Part shown: piece by piece, positions 1 through 6,468 of the stretch
Numbering within the stretch: position 1 is the first letter of the stretch
Layout of the letters: each line of letters begins with the position of its first letter
NCBI GenBank assembly: GCA_900547725.1
Contig: URHR01000030.1
Coordinates: 1-23,500 of the forward strand
Length of the DNA: 23,500 nt
Direction: 5' to 3'
Source of the DNA: an uncultured Eubacteriales bacterium
GTDB taxonomy: Bacteria; Bacillota; Clostridia; Oscillospirales; CAG-272
The notes under the pieces: generated by a model
The model's database searches: none
The model's input: the letters and a program-made list of their open reading frames with translations, nothing else
What the model was told of the DNA's origin: nothing
Position numbers and translations under genes: made by a program

Positions 1-17
1 GGGGGGGGGGGGGGGGG
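1..17. other. Homopolymer of 17 G
   Basis: The window opens with 17 consecutive G, then AAAA and six C. Such a run at the very edge is as likely to be a contig-end or sequencing artefact as biology. The bases from 18 to 129 hold no recognisable gene. Confidence 0.5.
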
Positions 18-129
18 AAAACCCCCCGCGACCTTCACCCATAGCAGACACTTTTGTAAATCATTGCTGAAAAAAGACAACGTTTTGCCAAGAATCACAG
101 AAAAATCAGATTTTCATAGAAAAAGTATG

Positions 130-158
130 TTGATTTTTGCACGGGAGTGTGCTATAAT
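130..158 (+). promoter_or_regulatory. Sigma-A promoter of fucO
   Basis: TTGATT at 130-135 and TATAAT at 153-158 are separated by 17 bp. A TG one base upstream of the -10 makes it an extended -10 element. The start codon lies about 60 bp downstream of the expected transcription start. No operator is evident. Confidence 0.75.
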
Positions 159-225
159 AAAAGCAAGGACAATGTGAAAGATCCGACAGGGATACACAAA
201 AAACAAAAAAGGAAAGGTGACTGAC

Positions 226-1371
226 ATGGCAAGAATTGTTCTGAACGAAACATCCTATCACGGCGCGGGCGCGATTCATGAGATCGTCGGAGAGGTAAAA
301 GGCAGAGGGCTGAAAAAAGCAATGGTCTGCTCGGACCCCGACCTCGTTCGCTTCGGCGTAACCAAGCGGGTACTCGACGTGCTCGACGGCGCAGGACTTG
401 CATATGAACTGTACTCCGATATCAAACCCAACCCCACCATTGAAAACGTCCAGTCGGGCGTTGCCGCTTTCAAGAAGTGCGGCGCGGATTACCTGATTGC
501 CATCGGCGGCGGATCTTCCATGGATACCTCCAAAGCAATCGGTATCATCATCGCAAACCCCGAGTTTGAGGACGTGAGAAGCCTTGAGGGCGTCGCTCCG
601 ACCAAGCATCCGTCCGTTCCGATCATTGCAGTCCCCACAACCGCAGGAACTGCCGCAGAGGTGACCATCAACTACGTCATCACCGACGTGGAGAAGAAGC
701 GGAAGTTTGTCTGCGTTGATGTCCATGATATCCCCGTGGTTGCAATTATCGACCCCGAGATGATGTCCACCATGCCCAAGGGGCTGACCGCCGCAACCGG
801 TATGGACGCACTCACGCACGCAATCGAAGGCTATATTACCAAGGGCGCATGGGAAATGACCGATATGTTCCACATCAAGGCGATCGAGCTGATCTCCAAG
901 AGTCTCCGCGGCGCAGTGGCGAATACCAAAGAGGGCAGAGAAGGCATGGCGCTCGGACAGTACATTGCCGGCATGGGCTTCTCCAACGTCGGTCTCGGTA
1001 TCGTCCACTCCATGGCGCACGCACTCGGCGCAGTTTATGATACCCCCCACGGCGTGGCGAACGCAATCCTGCTTCCGACCGTGATGGAGTATAACGCACC
1101 CGCAACGGGCGAGAAGTACCGCGACATCGCGAAGGCGATGGGCGTGGAAGGCACGGAAAAGATGTCGCAGGAAGAGTACCGCAAGGCGGCAGTCGAAGCG
1201 GTTCGTCAGCTGTCGAAGGATGTCGGAATTCCGCAGGATCTCAAGGCAATCGTGAAGGAAGAGGATGTCCGCTTCCTTGCCGAATCCGCAATGGCGGACG
1301 CCTGCCGTCCCGGCAACCCGAAAGATCCGACGCTCGAGGATATCATCGGTCTGTACCATTCCCTGATGTAA
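226..1371 (+). CDS. fucO: Lactaldehyde reductase (1,2-propanediol oxidoreductase), iron-dependent alcohol dehydrogenase family
   Basis: This 381-residue protein is an iron-containing group III alcohol dehydrogenase. Along its whole length it matches my memory of E. coli FucO (382-383 aa), including the stretches DVRSLEG, AATG.DALTHAIEGYIT and NVGLG.VH.MAH. FucO reduces L-lactaldehyde to 1,2-propanediol with NADH in the cytoplasm. The GGGSSMD nucleotide-binding motif is at residues 94-100. The four metal ligands D194, H198, H261 and H275 are all present, each two positions before the E. coli numbering. I chose ATG 226 over GTG 217 because GGAAAGG at 211-217 then lies 8 nt upstream. The gene has its own promoter and terminator, so it is probably monocistronic. 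No other fucose or rhamnose gene is in the window, so the source of lactaldehyde is unknown. A related dehydrogenase with another aldehyde substrate remains possible. Confidence 0.93.
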   Translation: MARIVLNETSYHGAGAIHEIVGEVKGRGLKKAMVCSDPDLVRFGVTKRVLDVLDGAGLAYELYSDIKPNPTIENVQSGVAAFKKCGADYLIAIGGGSSMDTSKAIGIIIANPEFEDVRSLEGVAPTKHPSVPIIAVPTTAGTAAEVTINYVITDVEKKRKFVCVDVHDIPVVAIIDPEMMSTMPKGLTAATGMDALTHAIEGYITKGAWEMTDMFHIKAIELISKSLRGAVANTKEGREGMALGQYIAGMGFSNVGLGIVHSMAHALGAVYDTPHGVANAILLPTVMEYNAPATGEKYRDIAKAMGVEGTEKMSQEEYRKAAVEAVRQLSKDVGIPQDLKAIVKEEDVRFLAESAMADACRPGNPKDPTLEDIIGLYHSLM

Positions 1372-1394
1372 TCCGTAATCCCCAAAAATACCCG

Positions 1395-1431
1395 ACCTTG
1401 GAGAGGATTTCCTCTCCAAGGTTGTTTTTTT
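1395..1431 (+). terminator. Rho-independent terminator of fucO
   Basis: A perfect 12-bp stem (ACCTTGGAGAGG with CCTCTCCAAGGT) closes on a 4-nt ATTT loop and is followed by TG and a run of T. The stem resembles the ACCTTGGAGG end of the family B repeats elsewhere in the window. Confidence 0.9.
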
Positions 1432-1443
1432 GCAAAAAAAGGC

Positions 1444-1472
1444 TTGCAAGCGGGAGAAAAACATGGTATAAT
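1444..1472 (+). promoter_or_regulatory. Sigma-A promoter of the GDPD-MFS pair
   Basis: TTGCAA at 1444-1449 and TATAAT at 1467-1472 have a 17-bp spacer, with an extended TGg before the -10. It begins only 13 bp after the fucO terminator, so the next two genes form a separate unit. Confidence 0.8.
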
Positions 1473-1508
1473 AGATGCAATTTGAAAGAACGGAGCGAGA
1501 TTGAAACG

Positions 1509-2288
1509 ATGGTCATCTATCAGGCACATAAAGGGGTCAGCTCGGACTATCCCGAGAATACCATGCGGGCTTACCGCGCCGCAGTCCGCGAGGGCTACGG
1601 TATCATCGAATGCGACCCCAAATACACAAAGGACGGCGTGATCGTCCTGCTGCACGACAGAACCGTGAACCGCACGGGGCGGGATCCGGACGGCAGTGCC
1701 ATTGCGGAAGAAACCAAGATCGCGGATCTGACGCTGGCGGAAGCGGAAAAATTGGATTTCGGCGTGTGGAAAGCTCCCGAATTCGCGGGGGAAAAGCTTC
1801 CCACGCTTGCGGAACTGCTCGCATTTGCGGAGGAAAGCGGAATCCGGCTGAAGATTGACAACGTGTGGGAATCCTTCCCACCCGAGATGCGCGACGCGAT
1901 GCTGAAACAGCTCGGCAACAGCCATGCCAACATCGGCGTGACCTGCAAAACGCCCGAGGATCTGCGGCTGGTGGCAGAGACTCTGCCCCGTGCAGAGTTG
2001 CACTACGATGGCGGCGATCTCTCGGCGGAGCGCATCCGCGAGATTACCGAAATCGCGCGCGGACGGGAGCTGACCGTTTGGGTCTGCTACGACAACGCAA
2101 AAACCGCGTGGTTCAAGGGAACAAAAGCCGACCCCGAGGTCTGCGGGCGGGTCAAGGCTTCCGCGCGGCTCGGGATCTGGATTCTTTCCAAGCCCGAGGA
2201 AGCGGAGAAAGCAATCCGCGTTTTCGGTGCGGACATCATCGAAACCAACGGGGAGCTGAAACCGAACAATGCAACCGCAAAGCTGTAA
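1509..2288 (+). CDS. Glycerophosphodiester phosphodiesterase family protein
   Basis: This 259-residue TIM-barrel protein of the GDPD family is expected to hydrolyse glycerophosphodiesters to glycerol 3-phosphate and an alcohol. It has no signal peptide, so it should act in the cytoplasm. The active-site pattern is H7 in AHKG, E34 and D36 in IECDPKYTKDG, and H49 in LLHD. The usual HRG motif is HKG here, an Arg-to-Lys change next to the catalytic His. The start at 1509 gives a protein that begins directly at strand 1. An upstream in-frame extension would run back through the promoter and terminator, so it is rejected. Its last 20 bases overlap the start of the MFS gene, which suggests translational coupling and a shared substrate. 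The substrate cannot be read from the sequence. Confidence 0.88.
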   Translation: MVIYQAHKGVSSDYPENTMRAYRAAVREGYGIIECDPKYTKDGVIVLLHDRTVNRTGRDPDGSAIAEETKIADLTLAEAEKLDFGVWKAPEFAGEKLPTLAELLAFAEESGIRLKIDNVWESFPPEMRDAMLKQLGNSHANIGVTCKTPEDLRLVAETLPRAELHYDGGDLSAERIREITEIARGRELTVWVCYDNAKTAWFKGTKADPEVCGRVKASARLGIWILSKPEEAEKAIRVFGADIIETNGELKPNNATAKL

Positions 2289-3453
2289 GAAAACCGTAAC
2301 CGCCTGCTTCATCGGGTATGTGGTGCAGTCGATTGTCAATACCTTCACGCCGCTTCTGTTTGTCACCTTTTCGGACAGTTACGGCATTCCGATGACGAAA
2401 ATCACCCTGCTTGTAACCGTCAATTTCCTGCTTCAGCTTTGCATCGACATGGTTGCCGTGCGGTTTGCAAGCCGCATCAGCTACCGCGTGATGGCGGTGG
2501 CGGCGCAGCTGTTCGGCGGCGCGGGGCTGATCCTGCTGTCGGTTTTGCCCGATCTGCTTCCCGACCCGTTTGCGGGACTGATGCTTGCCACGGTGGTCTG
2601 CGCCGTCGGCGGCGGGTTGTTGGAGGTGATCGTCAGCCCGATGGTGGAATCCTGCCCGCTTTCCAACAAGCAGCAGATGATGAGCCTGTTGCACTCGGTC
2701 TTTTGTTGGGGGCAGGTTGCGGTTATCGGGCTGTCCACTCTGTTTTTCTCCACAATGGGCATTGAAAACTGGCGGATTCTGACGCGCCTGTGGGCGATCG
2801 TTCCGTTTGCCAACGCAATCTTTTTCCTGACCGTTCCGATCTTCCGCCCGTCGGGGGACGGGGAGAGCGGCGCTTCCCTGCGCGTGCTGTTCCGCAACCC
2901 GATGTTCTGGCTGTTCTTTGCGATGATGCTTTGCGCGGGCGCGAGCGAGGTCTCGGTGTCGCAGTGGGCGTCGGCATTTGCGGAGCGCGGCTTGGGGGTG
3001 AACAAGACGTTCGGCGATCTTGCCGGACCGATGGCGTTTGCGGTCTGCATGGGGACATCCCGCATGATTTTCGGCTTTTTCGGCGCAAAGCTTCGCCTGA
3101 AGCGGTTCATTCTGTTCAGCGCGCTCCTTTGCATTGCGGCATATCTTTGCATCGGGCTTGCGCCGATTCCCGCGCTCGGTCTGCTCGGCTGTGCGGTTTG
3201 CGGATTCTCGGTCGGCATTTTCTGGCCGGGGACGCTGAGCATGGCTTCCGAGTCGATCCCGGGCGGCGGCACTGCGATGTTTGCGCTTATGGCACTTGCG
3301 GGTGACATTGGCTGTTCGGGCGGTCCGACCCTTGCGGGGATGGTTGCGGGGGCGTTCGGGGACAATCTGCACATCGGAATTCTTTCGGCGATTGTTTTTC
3401 CGATTCTGATGCTCGGCGGTGCGCTGGCTTTGAAACGCCGTAAACAAAAATGA
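2269..3453 (+). CDS. MFS transporter
   Basis: This protein of 394 residues has many hydrophobic segments, about 12, in the layout of the major facilitator superfamily. It is an integral membrane secondary transporter. The central part (VPIFRPSGDGE, about residues 197-207) is the cytoplasmic loop between the two six-helix halves, and the C-terminus ends in basic residues (KRRKQK), which fits a cytoplasmic end. ATG 2269 lies inside the GDPD gene with GGGAG 13 nt upstream, so translation is probably coupled to GDPD. The pairing suggests import of a phosphodiester or of its product, but no substrate-specific motif is visible and a sugar permease is equally possible. Confidence 0.85.
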   Translation: MQPQSCKKTVTACFIGYVVQSIVNTFTPLLFVTFSDSYGIPMTKITLLVTVNFLLQLCIDMVAVRFASRISYRVMAVAAQLFGGAGLILLSVLPDLLPDPFAGLMLATVVCAVGGGLLEVIVSPMVESCPLSNKQQMMSLLHSVFCWGQVAVIGLSTLFFSTMGIENWRILTRLWAIVPFANAIFFLTVPIFRPSGDGESGASLRVLFRNPMFWLFFAMMLCAGASEVSVSQWASAFAERGLGVNKTFGDLAGPMAFAVCMGTSRMIFGFFGAKLRLKRFILFSALLCIAAYLCIGLAPIPALGLLGCAVCGFSVGIFWPGTLSMASESIPGGGTAMFALMALAGDIGCSGGPTLAGMVAGAFGDNLHIGILSAIVFPILMLGGALALKRRKQK

Positions 3454-3456
3454 TCG

Positions 3457-3504
3457 GACAGAAAGGGAATTTACCGCAAGGAAGTTCTCTTTCCGTCTTT
3501 TTTT
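3457..3504 (+). terminator. Rho-independent terminator after the MFS gene
   Basis: A 13-bp stem with two G-T wobbles joins GACAGAAAGGGAA (3457-3469) to TTCTCTTTCCGTC (3485-3497). Seven T follow. It starts 4 bases after the stop codon. Confidence 0.85.
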
Positions 3505-3572
3505 GCTGAAAAAGCACACAATCAGCGTTGGCGTCTCTCCGGCAGAGTGTTCTCATGCGGCTACATAGAATC

Positions 3573-3589
3573 TATACTAATAGTATAAT
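3573..3589 (+). promoter_or_regulatory. -10 element of the XRE gene with overlapping palindrome
   Basis: TATAAT lies at 3584-3589, with no good -35 hexamer 17 bp upstream. An inverted repeat TATACT-AAT-AGTATA (3573-3587) overlaps it. A poor -35 and a palindrome on the -10 fit an autorepressed promoter, but binding by the adjacent XRE protein is inference. Confidence 0.5.
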
Positions 3590-3614
3590 TGAAATTCTGT
3601 CAGGGAGGTTTTTG

Positions 3615-3950
3615 ATGGATTACCGTTCAATCGGAGAGAACATCCGGAAGTACCGGAAAACAAAAAAGATGACGCAGGAGACGCTTGCCGAGCGCGCGGG
3701 GCTGAGTGTGAATTATATCGGCTCGATTGAGCGGGGCGAAAAGCTGCCGTCGCTCGAGACGTTTATTGTGATTCTGAATCAGCTTGGCGTGACTGCCGAC
3801 TGCATTCTTCAGGATGTTGTTCAGGCAAACTACGAATTGAAGATGTCTTTGCTCAACGAGAAGCTATCCGTTCTGTCCACCGACCAACGCGCGACGGTTG
3901 AGGATGTTGTGGACGTTCTCGTCCGCCGTCTCAAAAACGGGAGGCGGTAG
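3615..3950 (+). CDS. XRE-family helix-turn-helix transcriptional regulator
   Basis: This 111-residue protein has one Cro/C1-type HTH domain at about residues 6-65 (IRKYRKTKKMTQETLAERAGLS.NYIGSIERGEKLPSL). A short helical tail to residue 111 (LNEKLSVLSTDQRATVEDVVDVLVRRL) probably forms a dimerisation helix. ATG 3615 is preceded by GGGAGGT 5 nt upstream; the in-frame codons before it run through the promoter and are rejected. It should be a cytoplasmic DNA-binding repressor. A palindrome over its own -10 suggests autoregulation. It stands alone between a terminator and a large repeat, with no obvious partner gene, so its regulon is unknown. The large inverted repeat starts 17 nt after its stop. 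Confidence 0.9.
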   Translation: MDYRSIGENIRKYRKTKKMTQETLAERAGLSVNYIGSIERGEKLPSLETFIVILNQLGVTADCILQDVVQANYELKMSLLNEKLSVLSTDQRATVEDVVDVLVRRLKNGRR

Positions 3951-3967
3951 GGGGGAAGGTCAAGGTC

Positions 3968-4241
3968 AAGACCTTGGGGCGTTGCCCCAATCCCCACTTA
4001 GGGGACTTCTTAAGGAGAAGTCCCCTAAGAACCTTCAAGACCTTCAACGCAAAGGGGTTATTATCTCTTTCTTTTTGTTGTACAGATTCTAATGTAGCCA
4101 TTTGCCGTGCTACTATTTCCGGCTGCTACGAACAAAATCCCGACGAGCGGGATTTTGGCGGCTGTCGCCTTTCTTCGCTACCGGATAGAAATGGTAGGGA
4201 AGTTACATTTGAATAGGGCGGAACGACCCATGTGTCGTTCC
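3968..4241 (+). repeat. Family A repeat, copy A1
   Basis: It begins with AAGACCTTGGGG 17 nt after the XRE stop. Hairpins in order are CTTGGGGC/GCCCCAA, a 14-bp stem CTTAGGGGACTTCT (3997-4010) with AGAAGTCCCCTAAG (4016-4029), then CAAAATCCCG/CGGGATTTTG (4133-4157). It carries the block CCGGCTGCTACGAA and ends in the GGAACGAC palindrome. The 14-bp stem differs from those of A3 and A4 but still pairs perfectly. Confidence 0.85.
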
Positions 4242-4703
4242 GCTTCCGGCGAATGTTACTTGTTAACGGCTGTACAAGCCTTGCATGAGTGCCGAGATTC
4301 CGCCTGCCGGCGCCCCTTCGGGGTTCGACTCCGCGGCATTCTTTGATTGTAACGCTTAATTATCGATATCTGTGCCGCTCCGCTCAGAATGACACAGTGG
4401 GAAGATTTTTGGGTGAGTGGTACAATATGGGTCTGTTAAAGTAACATTGTGCTATTGTTTGACCATTGTAGCAGAATCAGACATTGTGACATTGATTAAA
4501 GTAACATTGCAACGAATAGGTTATATCCTACGATACGCCATACCCACTGTGTCATTCTGAGCGGAGCGGCATCGCCATGCAGGGGCGAGTGCAAGAACCA
4601 ATCATTGCCGCGGAGTCGAACCCCGAAGGGGCGCCGGCAGGCGGAATCTCGGCACTCGTGTATGGTGTTTTACAACCGTTAACAAGTAACATTCTCCCGA
4701 CAC

Positions 4704-5010
4704 GGAACGACACATGGGTCGTTCCACCCCGATCATCAACTAACTTTCTGCCATTTCTATCCGGTAGCGGAGAAAGGCGACAGCCGCCCAAATCCCGCTC
4801 GACGGGATTTGGTTCGTAGCAGCCGGAATTCGTAGCACGGAATACGGCTACGCCAAAATCCGCACCACAAAAAGAAAGGGGTAAAAATCCCCTTGGTTAA
4901 AGTTTTGAAAGTCCTTAGAAATGACGGTTGCGGAGCAACCTGTCAGTAGCGAAGCGTTACTTTTCTCAAAAGTTTTCTAAGCAGGGCTTGGGACAGAGTC
5001 CCAAGGTCTT
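4704..5010 (-). repeat. Family A repeat, copy A2
   Basis: This is the inverted partner of A1. Its outer end CCCAAGGTCTT stops 15 nt before the CDF start codon, directly against the ribosome binding site. The CTTAG stem is interrupted here by about 40 nt carrying extra small hairpins (GGTTGCGGAGCAACC and GTAGCGAAGCGTTAC). The outer hairpin reads CTTGGGAC/GTCCCAAG, with a paired change from the GGGGC/GCCCC of other copies. Confidence 0.82.
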
Positions 5011-5025
5011 CAAAGAGGTATCACT

Positions 5026-6147
5026 ATGAATGAACAAAAACGCCAACGGAGCGGAACAGTCGTCAGCATTACGGGAATTGTCTTGAATATTCTGCTGTTC
5101 GGCGGGAAATTTGCGGTCGGCACACTGTTCGGGTCGGTCGCAATCCGCGCGGACGCAATCAATAGCCTGTCGGACGCGGGATCGCAACTGATCTCGCTGA
5201 TTTCGTTCCGCATTTCGGCGAAACCCGCCGACCGCGAACACCCGTTCGGACACGCAAGAATCGAATATATCGCGTCCATGACCGTTTCGTTCCTGATTCT
5301 GGTCATCGGCGTGGATCTGCTCAAAGAGTCGATCAAAAAGATTGTTACGCCCGAGCCGCCCGAGCGCTCGTGGGTCGCGGTCTTTGTATTGATCGGGTCG
5401 ATGTTGGTCAAGCTGTTTATGGCGTTTCTGAACCGCACGGTGGGGAAGAAGATCGACTCGCCCGTCATGCTTGCAACGGCAACCGACTCGCTTTCCGACG
5501 TGCTGTCCACCGGCGCGGTGCTGGTGTCGGTCCTCCTGCCGCTCCTGATTCCCGCGTTTACTTTCAACATCGACGCGTATATGGGCGTTTTTGTCGCCGT
5601 GCTGATTCTCATTGCGGGATGGAAACTGCTGATGGACGCGAAAAACGCGATTCTCGGAGGTCCGCCGCCGCTCGAGACGGTCACGCAGATCAACCGCATT
5701 CTGGCGGAGTACCCCGGGGTGCTCGGCGTGCACGATCTGGAGGTGCACAACTACGGTCCGGGGCACGTCATTGTAACGCTTCACGCGGAGGTGGACGGCA
5801 AGAAGGACGTTTTTGAAACGCACGACATGATCGACACGATCGAAAAGCGGATCTGCCGGGAGTGCGGGATTCGGGCGACGATTCACATGGATCCGATTGT
5901 GACCGACGACGCGGCGGTGAATGCGCTCCGCGATGTGGTTCTGGCGGAGGTGCGCGCGGTCGATCCGTCTCTCTCGATTCACGATTTCCGCTTTGTTGCA
6001 GGACCGACCCACTCCAACCTGATTTTCGATCTCGCCGTTCCTTTTGAATGCCCACGCTCGAACGAGGAGCTTCGCCGCGCCGTTTCCTCCCGCCTGAGCC
6101 GTCTCGACCCCTCTTACTTCAGCGTTATCACGGTAGATCGGGGGTAG
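5026..6147 (+). CDS. Cation diffusion facilitator family metal exporter, probably Mn-type
   Basis: This 373-residue protein is a CDF antiporter in the cytoplasmic membrane that exports divalent cations in exchange for protons. Six membrane segments occupy about residues 10-210, and a C-terminal cytoplasmic domain (about 215-300) precedes an extra tail of roughly 70 residues. The transport site aligns as N46 and D50 in helix 2 (INSLSD) and D154 and D158 in helix 5 (TDSLSD). Zn/Fe exporters such as FieF have Asp-Asp/His-Asp there. The Asn-Asp/Asp-Asp set is the one I associate with manganese exporters such as MntE, so Mn is inferred. HPFGHARIEY between helices 2 and 3 is typical. ATG 5026 has AGAGG 7 nt upstream. 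No promoter is visible outside the flanking repeat, so transcription may start within A2. A ZIP transporter lies 9 kb away. Confidence 0.88.
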   Translation: MNEQKRQRSGTVVSITGIVLNILLFGGKFAVGTLFGSVAIRADAINSLSDAGSQLISLISFRISAKPADREHPFGHARIEYIASMTVSFLILVIGVDLLKESIKKIVTPEPPERSWVAVFVLIGSMLVKLFMAFLNRTVGKKIDSPVMLATATDSLSDVLSTGAVLVSVLLPLLIPAFTFNIDAYMGVFVAVLILIAGWKLLMDAKNAILGGPPPLETVTQINRILAEYPGVLGVHDLEVHNYGPGHVIVTLHAEVDGKKDVFETHDMIDTIEKRICRECGIRATIHMDPIVTDDAAVNALRDVVLAEVRAVDPSLSIHDFRFVAGPTHSNLIFDLAVPFECPRSNEELRRAVSSRLSRLDPSYFSVITVDRG

Positions 6148-6148
6148 G

Positions 6149-6365
6149 AAGACCTTGGAGGCGCAGAGAACCCCCTTTCGGAGGGGGTTCTCTACCCTCC
6201 AAACCTCCCTGACTCTCCCCGAACTTCCCTGCACGGCAACCGCCATTTTGATCTGCAAAATTTTTCTCGATTTTGAAAACGGCGGTTGCCGTGCAGGGAA
6301 GTTTTTAGGCAGATTGGGAGGTGCGATGCTTTGCAGAGTGCGGCTTCGCGCCTGATTGGTGAGCG
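6149..6365 (+). repeat. Family B repeat, copy B1
   Basis: It starts with AAGACCTTGG one base after the CDF stop. The first hairpin is AGAACCCCCT/GGGGGTTCT. The second is a long stem from about 6226 (CTTCCCTGCACGGCAACCGC) to 6302 (GCGGTTGCCGTGCAGGGAAG). The tail holds the conserved AGAGTGCGGCTTCGCGC. The second stem has a sequence found in no other copy, yet it pairs perfectly. Confidence 0.88.
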
Positions 6366-6394
6366 GAATTTTTTGTGAGGATCGTGGAATGATG

Positions 6395-6460
6395 GATGGG
6401 GCGCTCCCTGCGGAAACACCGGAAAGGCAGTGTTTGCAGGGAACGCCCCATGGGTGTTCC
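6395..6460. repeat. Hairpins downstream of ftsK, degenerate GGAACG palindrome
   Basis: GGGGCGTTCCCTGC pairs with GCAGGGAGCGCCCC across about 25 nt (minus-strand reading), just 9-70 nt beyond the ftsK stop. It overlaps a degenerate GGAACG...GTTCC palindrome at 6440-6460. It may end ftsK transcription, but no T run follows on the minus strand. Confidence 0.5.
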
Positions 6461-6468
6461 GGTCTTTT

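Larger units (their letters stand above)
3968..5010. repeat. Composite palindrome of about 1 kb between the XRE and CDF genes
   Basis: This gap has no credible gene. It is a long imperfect inverted repeat. From outside in, each arm holds a family A unit, the GGAACGAC palindrome (4220-4241 and 4704-4725), a perfect 52-bp inverted repeat (4287-4338 with 4606-4657) and a perfect 29-bp inverted repeat (4373-4401 with 4543-4571). The 29-bp part contains TCATTCTGAGCGGAGCGG, a motif I know from intergenic repeats in many bacteria. The centre (about 4402-4542) is AT-rich and repeats TTAAAGTAACATTG twice. Open frames inside are repeat translations, not genes. Confidence 0.9.

Noticed and set aside
4287..4338. 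A tRNA-like string GGTTCGACTCC in the 52-bp inverted repeat
   Set aside because: The T-arm stem does not pair properly, no cloverleaf can be formed around it, and the sequence is explained as an inverted repeat arm.
3968..5010. An insertion sequence with a transposase in the large palindrome
   Set aside because: No frame longer than about 80 codons exists there and none shows transposase motifs.
5026..6147. A frame from 5370 to 5816 and others within the CDF gene
   Set aside because: They are out-of-frame shadows, Arg-rich and without motifs.
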